Position numbers and translations under genes: made by a program. Source: Spirodela intermedia (lineage: Eukaryota > Streptophyta > Magnoliopsida > Alismatales > Araceae). From it: a stretch of 64,000 bases of DNA. Under the pieces are notes generated by a model that was not told where the DNA came from, did not search any database, and saw only the letters and a list, made by a program, of their open reading frames with translations. Positions 1 to 10,174 of this stretch are shown here, in pieces; the stretch's first letter is position 1, and each line of letters opens with the position of its first letter. The stretch spans positions 10,447,878 through 10,511,877 of the forward strand of contig LR746264.1 of assembly GCA_902729315.2 (NCBI GenBank), read 5' to 3'.

Positions 1-5
1 CTTAC

Positions 6-163
6 TAGTACAGGTTACACTTCAGGCGGCTGCTCCATTTAGAGTAGGATCTGGGGACGGTGAACCGGGAGAAGAACTCGGAGACGGGACGCGGCGGGGA
101 GGACCACTCCACCTCCCGCAATGCATCGACCAGGTCCTGCGCCGTTACACTACCCCAATCCAT
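6..163 (-). CDS. PRA1: PRA1-family protein, first exon only (gene continues off left edge)
   Basis: Reading the minus strand, an ATG at 161-163 opens a 52-codon exon that ends at a GT donor (positions 4-5). The peptide ends SKWSSRLKCNLYY and begins MDWGSVTAQDLVDALREV. From family knowledge this is the N-terminus of plant PRA1 (prenylated Rab acceptor) proteins, probably the A subgroup. These are small four-helix membrane proteins of the secretory pathway that interact with prenylated Rab GTPases. The membrane helices would lie in exons beyond the window, so the assignment rests on this exon alone. The gene is divergent from the exostosin-like gene at 761 and shares the intergenic promoter region with it. 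Confidence 0.8.
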
Positions 164-419
164 CCCCGTCTCTGCGCAATTCCCTTCGCCGAAATACCAG
201 CCCGAATTCCTCTCGACGAGCTACAGGAATCTTCGGCGGGGTAGAAAACCTAGGCCCCCTTTGAGTCCGACTCCGATCTCCAGCTGGGAAAGGCTGAAAA
301 TGCCTCTGTCGGAGAGAGGAACAACAATATATAGTCCAAAAAAAAGGTCGGAGAAAACTGGACTGCTCGCGCTTCCCCTTTTTTCCCTGAATAAATTTAG
401 TTACCTAATATAATTCTGA

Positions 420-760
420 ACCTTCGAGAAGTATGTACGTATGACGGCAATAAAGAAGCTCCCCCCTTTGGGCCAGGGCCAGTGTGGGCAGACCACTGAT
501 GGGCCCGTAAGGTTCGGCTTGGCCCAATACTCCGCAAGTCCCCAATTATCGCTGATCATGTGGGCTTGTGCTAGTCAGCCTGTTCTCTGATTTTATGAGC
601 CGGAGGCTATTGAAATCGGACCTAAAACTATGGGCCGTTAGCGGGCCTAACAATATAGACCTTGTGGCGGGAGGAAAAGGGCCCGGTTTCTTTCTCGATA
701 TAATACTGAGTCCCCTCTCCCGGCTCCTCTCTATCCTCGTCTAGGGCTCGCGGCGACGCC
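420..760. promoter_or_regulatory. Shared intergenic promoter region with GGCCCA/TGGGCC elements
   Basis: Between the divergent PRA1 and exostosin-like genes there are several GGCCCA-type elements: around 470-485, 498, 519, 629-646 and 677. Such site II elements are known in plant promoters of growing cells. A TATA-like stretch (GATATAATAC, about 696-705) sits about 55 bases before the exostosin ATG, so that gene probably has a very short leader. The clustering suggests a bidirectional promoter; transcription start sites are not visible from sequence. Confidence 0.5.
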
Positions 761-1882
761 ATGGCGCTCGCTGGTTTCCGCCACCGCCTCCTGCAGTTCC
801 TCGTCGGCGTGATCTTCTTGCGCTCAGCCCCTGTCGTCATCTCCCTCCCGTCTCCTTACTTGTACCCCTCTGCGCTCCTCCGGGATTTCCCCCGGATGAT
901 GGAGAATTTCAGGATCTTTGCTTACCCCGACCAACCTTGGAATTCCAGCGGCTTCCGACCAGGCTCTCCGGCGGCGCTGTTCCACGCCTCGCTCATGCGG
1001 AGCCGCTTCCTGACGCTGGATCCCGAGGAGGCTCACCTGTTCTACCTCTCCTTCCCCGGTGAGGCGGGGCCCCGGTCTATAGCGCGATCGATCCGGAGTC
1101 TCCGCTCGGAGCTCCCTTTCTGGAACCGGACGCTCGGCGCCGATCACTTCTACATCTCGGAGGAGGGGATCGGCGATTCGTCGGACCGCAACCTCGTGGA
1201 GCTGCGGAAGAACTCGATCCATATTTCGACCTTTCCGGCTGCCCCGGGGAGATTCATACCTCACAAGGACCTCACCCTTCCGTCTCCGATCAGCGCTTCC
1301 ACTCCGCCGTCCCCAAAGGATTCTTCGTTTAGATTCCTCGCTTACTACGACGGGGTGGCAACCGACCATGCTGTCCTAGCCTTGCTGGACGAGCTCCGGA
1401 AAGTTCCAGACGTCATTATCAACTCCGGGCGGCCTGATCCAACCAAGAGGGAGCAGAGCATGTCTGCCTGCAGGTTCTGCCTGTTCTTCTACGGCTTGGA
1501 GCGGGATCCACGGCTCGGCGAGGCTCTGAAATCAGGCTGCGTGCCGGTCGTCGTCTCGGGCGGGCCGATCCTGGAACTGCCGTTCAGCGACGTGCTGCGA
1601 TGGTCCGAGATCGCTCTGTTCGTGCCACTGCGAGGAGGAGCCGAAGAGATCCGTCGGACGATGGATCTGGCCAGCGGAGAGACGCACGCACGAATGAGAG
1701 CGACGGCGATCCAGGCGAGCACGCTCTTCCGGTGGGATCTGCCGGAGTCGCCGACGGCGCCGGAGCGGCCGCACGACGCATTCACCACGGTGCTCTTCCA
1801 GTTGTGGCGGCGGCGGCACGCCATCCGCTACGTCCGGTGGGGGGAGCGCAGTTCCTCCCTGCACGCGAGATCGGACTTCTAG
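761..1882 (+). CDS. Exostosin-like (GT47) glycosyltransferase, single exon
   Basis: An uninterrupted 373-codon frame starts at an ATG in good context (gccATGGcg). An N-terminal hydrophobic segment (about residues 10-28) would act as signal anchor for a type II Golgi membrane protein. The C-terminal half carries the plant exostosin hallmark SGCVPVVVSGGPILELPFSD (about residues 258-277), preceded by a conserved RFCLFFYGLE-type block. Plant GT47 enzymes make cell-wall polysaccharides such as xyloglucan side chains, pectin and xylan, and donor and acceptor cannot be told from this sequence. At 373 residues it is somewhat shorter than the usual 400-500, because the stem between anchor and catalytic domain is short. 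No frameshift is seen. It stands alone, divergent from PRA1. Confidence 0.85.
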   Translation: MALAGFRHRLLQFLVGVIFLRSAPVVISLPSPYLYPSALLRDFPRMMENFRIFAYPDQPWNSSGFRPGSPAALFHASLMRSRFLTLDPEEAHLFYLSFPGEAGPRSIARSIRSLRSELPFWNRTLGADHFYISEEGIGDSSDRNLVELRKNSIHISTFPAAPGRFIPHKDLTLPSPISASTPPSPKDSSFRFLAYYDGVATDHAVLALLDELRKVPDVIINSGRPDPTKREQSMSACRFCLFFYGLERDPRLGEALKSGCVPVVVSGGPILELPFSDVLRWSEIALFVPLRGGAEEIRRTMDLASGETHARMRATAIQASTLFRWDLPESPTAPERPHDAFTTVLFQLWRRRHAIRYVRWGERSSSLHARSDF

Positions 1883-2466
1883 CAGTCGATCGGCGGAGTC
1901 CCCGAAGACTTGTGACCTCTCTGTGTGAGGGGACTGCTCGAAGCGCGAAGTTTACGGGATGTTCATTTTTTATATATGTATTAACGTATTTGATTCCCGA
2001 ATATAAATTAAATATTTAGGTCTTTCAAGATCGAGATCAATATTGCGATTCCAATCCGACGGTCAAGATATATCCACTCCTCTTTTGTGTATATGTTTTT
2101 TGGGAAATTATGCCGATTACAAAAACAGCCTGCGAGCTTCTAATTATCTGCCCTCCTCAAATCACCTCATCTCGTGATAATTTTCCCTCGGATTTATCAA
2201 AAAGGTGTAATTTGTTTTACTCATCTGGCCCGAAAATTAAAATAATTAAAGTTATGTTTATTTTAAAAACTCCTGATGGAGGTAGGGCCGAGGCCGGGCT
2301 CCATTTGTGGGCCTCATTCCCGCGTTACGCAACGGCGCGTAAGTTTTCTGCCCATTAAACTTATAGGAGGTAACTAGAACGGCGAAGCACCAGATCGAAA
2401 GTTTGGTCTTCCCTTCCCCCTGAGGTCCTTCCACCGCCGGACCTTCTACTCCGGCGATGCTCGAGG
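1883..2466. other. Intergenic: 3' end of exostosin gene and 5' region of coiled-coil gene
   Basis: The AT-rich first part (about 1960-2110) probably contains the exostosin-like polyadenylation region. The part from about 2360 is more GC-rich and should hold the promoter and leader of the coiled-coil gene. No further gene or recognisable repeat was seen. Confidence 0.4.
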
Positions 2467-5400
2467 ATGGAGGCGCATCACGCAACCCTGGGCCACCGGA
2501 CGGTGCGGTCCCGAGCCTGATGTCCCTTGTGCTTGAATTCTGTATTGTTTTTGACGGCGTCTTTCCTTTGAGGGGTTTTAGTTGGAAGAAATCCGGCAGA
2601 AGCGGGCGGCGGAGAGAATGCAGAAGGCTTCGTCGGGATCGGATTTGGAGGGTTCGAATCCATATGGTATGTTCGATTTTTCCATCCTTTTCCTCTTGTT
2701 TCACCTCTGATACAGGTTTCTGTGCTCGTCAAATCTTCGTGGACCTTTCTTTATCGGTTTTCGTATTCGTGATTTCGTACAGGAATGCAGAAATATGAGA
2801 GCGGAAGTCAATTCACCGAGGTTAGAGAATTTCTAAAATTTCCCGTGCATTGTTGCTAAATTACGGTGTTTCTTTTTTTTTCCAATTACGATTTATCTCA
2901 TCATGAAAACTATTTCTGGTTTTCATGAACCTTACATTACTAAAGATTTTGCATGTTCGATTGGTAGCAGTATTGAATAGATTAACATGTCTTACTCTGT
3001 TAAGAGAGCCAACACCTGGAAACCTATTTTCTCCTGCAGAAAGATTTTAATGCACTATTATTCCGGCTCAAGGAGTTGGAGAAGAAAAATGCTGAGCTAG
3101 AAGTTGAAAACGGACAGTTACAGTCGAAGGTAACACAATCTGGATAGAGGATTTATACTTTATTTTTCATAGTGTTGTTTGCTATCAACCCTGCTGATTG
3201 TCTTTTTAATACTTTTCAGCTTGAAACGAGGCAAACGGAGAACGACTCATTGCTGAAGCGTGTTAATGATTTGGTAAACTTTTCTTGATACCAAGAAATT
3301 TCTTCATTTTAGTAGTTGGATGTATATCAAAACCACGCATCTTTATTTTCTACAGAATATCGGTGATCAGTAGGTTCAATTCTATGCAGCTTTGTTTTCT
3401 TTACTGACTTTTCAATTTTCACATGGAAAACCACAGGAACATGAGAGTTTACCTGTCCTGAGGAAATCTTTGAAAGACGTTTCAATAGAAAAGGACGCAG
3501 CAGTTGTTGCACGGGTATTCGTGACCTTTACCATTCTTATATGAAGTGCTTCTGCTTACGGACTGAATTGTTTATTTTATGTGATAACCATGTAAATCTA
3601 CCAGAATGGATTTAACTGTGTCCTTGTTTCCGTGATAAATCCTATCAAATAACACCCGAATTTTAACTCTTAGGCTCATTTTTTCGAACCTTACTGTCCA
3701 CCTTATCATCGAATTTTTGGGCAAGTTCTATTCATTTACCTGAATCAATGCGGCTAGAATGTGAATGCACGCCAAATCTTCTGGTCTTCATCAGTTTTCA
3801 CGAGCAGTTGACTTATACATATTTCACTCTAAAAATGGAGAAACAAAATTATGATGGTGGGTGTTTGAAGTGACTCAATGAGATATACTCCTCTATATTG
3901 CATCTAGAGAATCTTCTTATTTTATTTTTTTTGAAACTGCAGGAAGATCTTCTGGCTCAAGTTCGAACGCTCAAAAAACGCTTAAAAGAGGCAGAAGAGG
4001 AGCAGTGCAGAGTAGGTTCCACTTATTTCTATTTTTTTGTGTACCTCAGTTATAGGTTTTGCACTGACAGCTTTCACTGTTGTAGGCTGAAGAAGATGCT
4101 GCAGCTTTGAGAGCAGAATTAAATTCATTGCAGCAGCAAGAAATGAGGAACCATTATAATGATATGGCCTCGATGGATAGGTCGGCTGATCTTATTAAGT
4201 CAATGAAAAGGGAGATTTTGGACTTAAAGTCCCAGTTACAGGTGCGGTTTGTTTGAATTATGACCTTATACGTAGATGTAGCTGAATGTCACTTTTCTGT
4301 TTCTTATGGTATGGTCGTGGTTTACTCCAGCAAGAACTACTTCAGAAGCAGGATGGACAACAAATGTTAGCAGAGGAACAGGTTCGATCGTCTTCCCTCT
4401 TGGCTGAAAAACAAGAGTTGGAGGAACGGTTGACAGCTTTCTCGAAGGCCTCAGGTACATAGCCTGTTCACATGCACGCCATGCACCCATTGACACATCT
4501 ACTCGCTCCTGCTGTGTTTTTCCCATTTGTATTTCCATTATATTTTTTCATAGGTTCTTAATTATAGTCATATCTTTTTTTTTATCCTAGAATATACAAT
4601 TTGAAATTATCCCCCTTCTGAATTCTCTATACAACCGGTTTTTGTAACTAGGTCCAAAATCTGTCCGATATGCTATACTTGTTCATTTGATCAAGTTATT
4701 GTGTAGCTTTCGGATCTCTACATGTTGGTGCTTTTTGATGGAGTGAAAATATAGAGATTTTAAGGGGTGGATCTAACAAACTATATTGGAGATTTTTAAT
4801 ATTTTTGATGGCCTTGATATTGCTGTTTATGAATACTGCCTTTTTATTCTCTCTTCATGGATGTGGGATTCCAGCTGCCTAATTTTTTTTTGCCTTTACA
4901 TAATAGGAACAAATGGATTTCAATTTTTCTATTTTCACGTCTTTTTAAAATGATGATATCCATTTATTCGTCGGTTACTTTTCAGATACAATCGTGCACG
5001 ATCCCTTTCTCTTTTGCTTTTTATTTAGGATATTGGTTTGTAACCAGATTTGTATTTTTTTTCCCCATTTTGCCGCAGAGGAGATGTCCAAGGACGCTGC
5101 AAGCAAGGCATTTTTAATAGTAAATGACTGAACTTTGTAACTATATATCAACCTTTAGTTATTCTTTGGGTAATCATGTCAGATGACTGATTGTAAGAAG
5201 TAGTTGTCATATTACAAGAGGACATCCTTTGCTGCGTTTTTCCTGTTATGCTGCTAGACCTGGTCTCACTGTTGCCCTGCCCATGTGATAATGCACATCC
5301 CAGTTTACACATTCGTTATTAGTGAGGGCTGCTTACCTTTCGTAAGCACTCTATAGGTCAAAAAGTGACCGACATGAACAGTCAGGATATTATGATAGAT

Positions 5401-6037
5401 ATTTCTTGAATATTCCTACCAAAATTGCTCAAGTACTCGTGCTTCTGGCTGTTGACTTATAACTGTCACGTTTATAGGACTAAATGTATCTTTTACTGTC
5501 GCTGCAGCAAGAAAAGGAGAAGTTTGAAAAGCAGCTGCATGATATGGCAGTGATGGTCGAGAGACTTGAAAGTGGGCGTCAGAAACTTCTCATGGAGGTA
5601 TTTCTTGCTATGCCTCTTTCCTTGTAATCTCAGACCCAACTGTGATTATCAGTTGACAGCTAGAATTTGCCTTTATCTCCGGCACGAACTAATCATAGAC
5701 GATTCCAGGTTGATTCCCAGTCATCTCAGATAGAGAAGCTTTATGAGGAGAATTCTGATTTATCAGCATCGTATAATGATGCTCTTGGGGCTGTCGCACA
5801 ATGGGAGAGCCAGGTACCAGCTATACTTTCATAGAATCATGAGTGTGGCGTTCTTTTGTTAATTAAAATATATCAGCTCTGGTTCCAGCTTTTACTTGGG
5901 CATGGCTACAAAACAATGCCCACCGCCAAGTTTCTTTCCCTTTTTTAATGAGAGTAAAGTAATCTGTCTCCGGAACGTGTCCTAAACAAGTATCATAACG
6001 CTTTCTAGAAGAAACACACGTGCACACACGCGCACAA

Positions 6038-6090
<53 letters not shown>

Positions 6091-6159
6091 TAGATAGATC
6101 TCTTGAAGGTCCGTTGGCTTTGATTATGAGCTCTTTCTCGCACCTCCATGTGGTTGGTT

Positions 6160-6212
<53 letters not shown>

Positions 6213-6271
6213 CCTTGAAGTTATGTTGGCTTTGATTATGAGCTCTTTCTCGCACCTCCATGCGGTTGGTT

Positions 6272-6324
<53 letters not shown>

Positions 6325-7179
6325 CCTTGAAGGTATGTTGGCTTTGACTATGAGCTCTTTATCGCACCTCCATATGGTTGGTTTTCCACACGTTGCAATC
6401 TGTTCTATTCTTTTCGGGACCAGATGATTACATAACTCCGTTCCTAACAGAGAAATCGTTTCGTTTCTCATAATCACCACCTATGGCTACATCTGACGAC
6501 TTACTGATTCAAATTGTAGGTGAAAAGCTGTTTGGAGCAGAACAATGAACTACGGGAAATGCTGCACAAGGTGAGGTCAGAGCAGCTGAATGCCGTCAAC
6601 GTCATGGCTATCCAGACGGGCTTGGAGCCGAAGGAAGATAGCAGAAATAGTTTGGATTCTCAAGGAGTTTATGCGCTGCAGCTCAAGGTTAGGCCCTACT
6701 TTTCACTAGTGCGCTGGGGTTTGACTAAAATCATCGTTGACCATGAAGTAGGATTTCTGAAAGTTCTAGAAGTACCTCCTTAGTTTCTGCATCATTGACC
6801 CTTTGCCCAGGAAAACAGTTGACAATAGCTTTCGTTATTTCAGTAGTACCATCTGCCGTAACTCATCTTGCTTGTGATTTCCGGGTTGTAGGGGCAGCTT
6901 GCCGAAGAACAGAGCAGATCGGAGGCCCTGTCGGCTGAAGTTCTACGGCTCTCTGCAGAACTGAGACGCGCCATCCAATTATATAACAACCTCACCTGGC
7001 TGTAGGTTCCCCCCTCGCACAGTTTACTGCCCCCTCTGGGTCACATCCGTCAACGCCCAGAGATTCCCGTCTTTTTAACTTTTCCACCCCTTGGGTTTTG
7101 CAGCTACAGGCCCATTCTTCGGAATATTGAGGACGGACTCATGAGGATGAAGCATGAGAGTTTTGTCTCTTCCCAGTGA
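2467..7179 (+). CDS. Coiled-coil protein of unknown function, 15 exons, 439 residues
   Basis: Exons, all with GT-AG borders and continuous frame: 2467-2502, 2582-2666, 2783-2820, 3040-3129, 3220-3273, 3437-3514, 3943-4011, 4086-4241, 4331-4454, 5079-5119, 5508-5597, 5709-5813, 6520-6687, 6892-7001, 7104-7179. The product starts MEAHHATLGHRT followed by a charged LEEIRQKRAAERMQKA helix. Nearly all the rest is Glu/Lys/Leu/Gln-rich heptad-like coiled coil. The tail has a more hydrophobic conserved-looking block (LYNNLTWLYRPILRNIEDGL) and ends HESFVSSQ. No catalytic motif, signal peptide or membrane span is seen. The N-terminal basic helix weakly recalls plant coiled-coil proteins such as BLISTER, but I cannot assign a family. 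The start was chosen because it splices in frame to the charged helix; an ATG at 2457 would not. Intron 12 contains a tandem repeat. Confidence 0.75.
6041..6385. repeat. Three-copy minisatellite with embedded (GATA)n/(GA)n tracts in an intron
   Basis: Within intron 12 of the coiled-coil gene (5814-6519) a unit of about 110 bases occurs three times. Each copy contains GTTGGCTTTGA(T/C)TATGAGCTC and a CGCACCTCCATNNGGTTGGTTT segment. The first two copies end in long (GA)n runs (about 6164-6210 and 6275-6322), and a (GATA)n(GA)n tract precedes copy one. A long frame on the minus strand here encodes only serine-leucine repeats and is not a gene. Confidence 0.9.
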
Positions 7180-7714
7180 CCAGAGAGGGGCCAACTGGTC
7201 AACTCTGGCCGCCTGTCAAGAACCCTAGAATCGTCCGATTCGGCCTGGAGAATTCTTGGTGCGGTGTTTCGAGTATGTGGGTAGGATCTTAAATTTATAA
7301 TATTTGGTGGGCCAACAGGAATTGGTTTGATTGATTGCAAGGATGAGACGTGTATACCAAAAAGAATATATATATATATATCTCTCTCTGTGTCACCAAC
7401 GCACTAGAGTGTTGGCATCTCCACCGGTCGAGAATTCTCCCGCGTGCGTGGACTCGGACGAAAATTGTCGAAAGGCACCCCTCTCGAGCCGGCGATTTCT
7501 TTTAGCGTACTGCTCGTCATTTAATATGTGGCGGAGGACCGTCCTTCTCAGTCAAGACCAGCTGGTTGGACCTTCTCGGGAAGCTATATGGAACTTTAGT
7601 TATACCAGCTGACGTATTCTTTTCTGTGGGCGGGTGCTTGGATTTAAGAATAATTGATTGGACCTGTGAGTGGAAGAGAGAGGCTCTCCTCCTGAACTGA
7701 TCCAAAGGTTGGAG
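7180..7714. promoter_or_regulatory. Intergenic region and likely promoter of receptor kinase A
   Basis: This stretch follows the coiled-coil stop codon and precedes the kinase ATG. A (TA)n TATA-like run lies at about 7367-7381, followed by (CT)n. Whether it acts as the core promoter is uncertain, since it would imply a leader of about 330 bases. No other gene was seen. Confidence 0.35.
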
Positions 7715-10174
7715 ATGGGAAGACGAAACTCTCGCGTGATCCCCCTCGCGTGGTTGCTGGTGGTGCTCGTCGCGCCACCAGCGTTCTGCCGCGCGCAGAG
7801 CTCGCTGTCGCGGGGGTCATCGCTCTCGGTGGAGCGGGCCTCCGACACTCTGGTCTCGCCGGGGAGGACCTTCTCCTGCGGATTCCTGAACGTTGGAATC
7901 AACGCCTTCATTCTCGGCATCTGGTTCACAGCGGACCCGAACAAGACGGAGGTCTGGTCTGCCAACCGCGAACGGCCGGTCAACGGCCGGGGCTCGAGGC
8001 TGTCCCTCCGCAGCGATGGCGTGCTGGAGCTGACCGACGCCGGCAAGGAGGTGGTGTGGCAAGCCGGCGCCACCGCGGCTGACGGCAAGAGGGTGGAGCT
8101 CCTGGAGGAGGGGAACCTCGTCGTGAGGGCCGGCAGCGGCAGCGTACTGTGGCAGAGCTTCGACTTCCCCACGCACACCCTGCTGCCCAGGCAGGCTCTC
8201 ACCAAGACGACGAAGCTGGTGGCCTCCCTCTCCGGTGGGTCTCCCAACCCCGGCTACTACTTCTTCTTCGACAACGACAACGTCCTCAAGCTCATGTACG
8301 ACGGCTCCGAGGTCTCAAGCATCTACTGGCCGAGCCCCGACCGCAGTGTGTTCGAGAACGGGAGGACCCCGTACAACAGCAGCCGCCGGGCGGTGCTCGA
8401 TGAGACCGGAAGGTTCACCTCGAGCGATCTCTACTCCTTCAACGCCTCCGACGCCGGCGGTCGGAGGAGCAGGAGGCTGACCCTCGGCCATGACGGCAAT
8501 CTCAGGTTGTACAGCCTGAGCGAGGCCGGGGGCTGGTGGCAGGTCACCTGGGAGGCCATGCCACAGCTCTGCAACGTGCACGGGCAATGCGGCCGCAACG
8601 GCATCTGCGTCAACACGCCGGAGGCCCGGTGCTTCTGCCCGCCGGGGCACGAGATGAAGCTTCCCGGAGATTGGAAGAAGGGATGCCGGCGCACGGTGGA
8701 GGTCCCCTGCGGCAAACCTGGGGGCGTGAAGTTCGTAGAGATCCCCAACACGGACTTCTACGGCTTCGACCTCTCCGGCTTCGCCAACAAAGTGTCCTTC
8801 GAGACCTGCAAGAAAAGGTGCGAGGAGGACTGTAACTGCAATGGCTTCGGCTATAGGTTGACCGGAGAGGGCAGGTGCTATCCGAAGGGCATCCTCTTCA
8901 ACGGGTACACCTCTCCGAACTTCCCGGGCAGCATCTTCCTGAAGCTTCCGCTGGGCCTGGACGTCGCGCAGACCCTCGTCTCCGACGAGGCGGGCACCGC
9001 CTGCAACTCCACCAGGGACGACGCTCGGGCTCCGCTGCCTCCGGTGGACCTGTACGCGAGGAAGGGAGGCCTCAGATGGGCCTACGTCTATGCGTTTGTG
9101 GCGGCGCTGGGACTGATAGAGCTCTTGTTCATGGCGACGGGCTGGTGGTTCGTCTTCGGGCACCAGGCCTCGCGGAGGTCCACGGAGGAGGGCTACCGCC
9201 TGATGACCAGCCAGTTCAGGAAGTTCACGTATCGGGAGCTGAAGAAGGCAACCGACAACTTCAAGCACGAGCTAGGCCGGGGCGGCGCCGGCGCGGTCTA
9301 CAGAGGTGTCCTCGACGACAAGCGGGTGGCGGCGGTGAAGAAGCTGGACAACGTGACGCAGGGGGCGGAGGAGTTCCAGGCAGAGATGAGCCTCATGGGG
9401 AGGATCTACCACATGAACCTGGTGACGGTCTGGGGCTTCTGCGCGGAGAGCTCCCACCGTCTCCTGGTCTCCGAGCTCCAGGAGAGGGGCTCGCTGGACC
9501 AGGTCCTCTTCCCCAGAAAAGGCGGAGCCTCCGCCGCCGCCGTGGCGGCGGCGCCGCTGGAGTGGGAGAAGAGGTTCAAAATCGCGTTGGGGACGGCCAG
9601 AGGGCTGGCCTACCTCCACCACGAGTGCCTTGAGTGGATCGTCCACTGTGACGTCAAGCCGGAGAACATCCTCCTGGACGAGGACTTCGGGCCAAAGATC
9701 GCCGACTTCGGGCTGGCCAAGCTTCTGCAGAGGGGCACCTCTGACGGCCATATCACGCGAATCAGGGGGACCAAGGGTTACATGGCGCCGGAATGGGTCC
9801 TGAACCTCCCCGTCACCTCCAAAGTCGACGTCTACAGCTACGGCGTGGTGTTGCTGGAGATCGTCATGGGGAGGAGGGTCTCCGACGTACCGGCTGGGGA
9901 GGAAGAAGACGTGACGGGGGTGAGTCGGCTACTCGGCGGAATAAAGAGAGCGATGGACGGTGGCGGCGACGGCCAGTGGGTCGACGACTACGTCGACCCG
10001 AGGTTGGGAGGGAATTACAACAGGAAGCAGGCGGCGGTGATGCTGGAGATTGCGGCGTCCTCCATGGAGGCCGATAGGACCAAGAGGCCGTCCATGGATT
10101 CCGTGGCCGAAACTTTACTGTCTTGTGACAACAACAAGACAGGGAATCGACATGAAAGACAACAACATGAATAA
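7715..10174 (+). CDS. G-type lectin S-receptor-like Ser/Thr kinase (ZmPK1-like), copy A, intact
   Basis: Single-exon receptor kinase of 819 residues. The in-frame stretch reaches back to 7670 without an ATG, so the first ATG (7715) is the start and gives a signal peptide (about residues 1-28). Domains in order: bulb-type lectin (about 30-155), S-locus glycoprotein region, EGF-like (CNVHGQCGRNGIC, about 287), PAN/apple with paired cysteines (about 330-420), one transmembrane helix (about 455-482), and cytoplasmic kinase (about 515-795). The kinase has the glycine loop GRGGAGAVYRG (about 521), AVKK lysine (about 541), HCDVKPENILL (about 643), DFG (about 664) and APEW. The catalytic loop reads HCD rather than HRD, the non-RD type often linked to immune receptors. 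The third loop residue is alanine where phenylalanine is usual. The ligand is unknown. The gene is GC-rich compared with the spliced genes, and its 3' half is the donor-like partner of chimera C. Confidence 0.93.
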   Translation: MGRRNSRVIPLAWLLVVLVAPPAFCRAQSSLSRGSSLSVERASDTLVSPGRTFSCGFLNVGINAFILGIWFTADPNKTEVWSANRERPVNGRGSRLSLRSDGVLELTDAGKEVVWQAGATAADGKRVELLEEGNLVVRAGSGSVLWQSFDFPTHTLLPRQALTKTTKLVASLSGGSPNPGYYFFFDNDNVLKLMYDGSEVSSIYWPSPDRSVFENGRTPYNSSRRAVLDETGRFTSSDLYSFNASDAGGRRSRRLTLGHDGNLRLYSLSEAGGWWQVTWEAMPQLCNVHGQCGRNGICVNTPEARCFCPPGHEMKLPGDWKKGCRRTVEVPCGKPGGVKFVEIPNTDFYGFDLSGFANKVSFETCKKRCEEDCNCNGFGYRLTGEGRCYPKGILFNGYTSPNFPGSIFLKLPLGLDVAQTLVSDEAGTACNSTRDDARAPLPPVDLYARKGGLRWAYVYAFVAALGLIELLFMATGWWFVFGHQASRRSTEEGYRLMTSQFRKFTYRELKKATDNFKHELGRGGAGAVYRGVLDDKRVAAVKKLDNVTQGAEEFQAEMSLMGRIYHMNLVTVWGFCAESSHRLLVSELQERGSLDQVLFPRKGGASAAAVAAAPLEWEKRFKIALGTARGLAYLHHECLEWIVHCDVKPENILLDEDFGPKIADFGLAKLLQRGTSDGHITRIRGTKGYMAPEWVLNLPVTSKVDVYSYGVVLLEIVMGRRVSDVPAGEEEDVTGVSRLLGGIKRAMDGGGDGQWVDDYVDPRLGGNYNRKQAAVMLEIAASSMEADRTKRPSMDSVAETLLSCDNNKTGNRHERQQHE

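Noticed and set aside
6124-6480. 118-codon minus-strand frame
   Set aside because: It lies in an intron over the GA minisatellite and consists of Ser-Leu repeats.
8315-9268. 317-codon minus-strand frame opposite kinase A
   Set aside because: It is an antisense shadow of a GC-rich coding sequence; similar frames lie opposite C and D.
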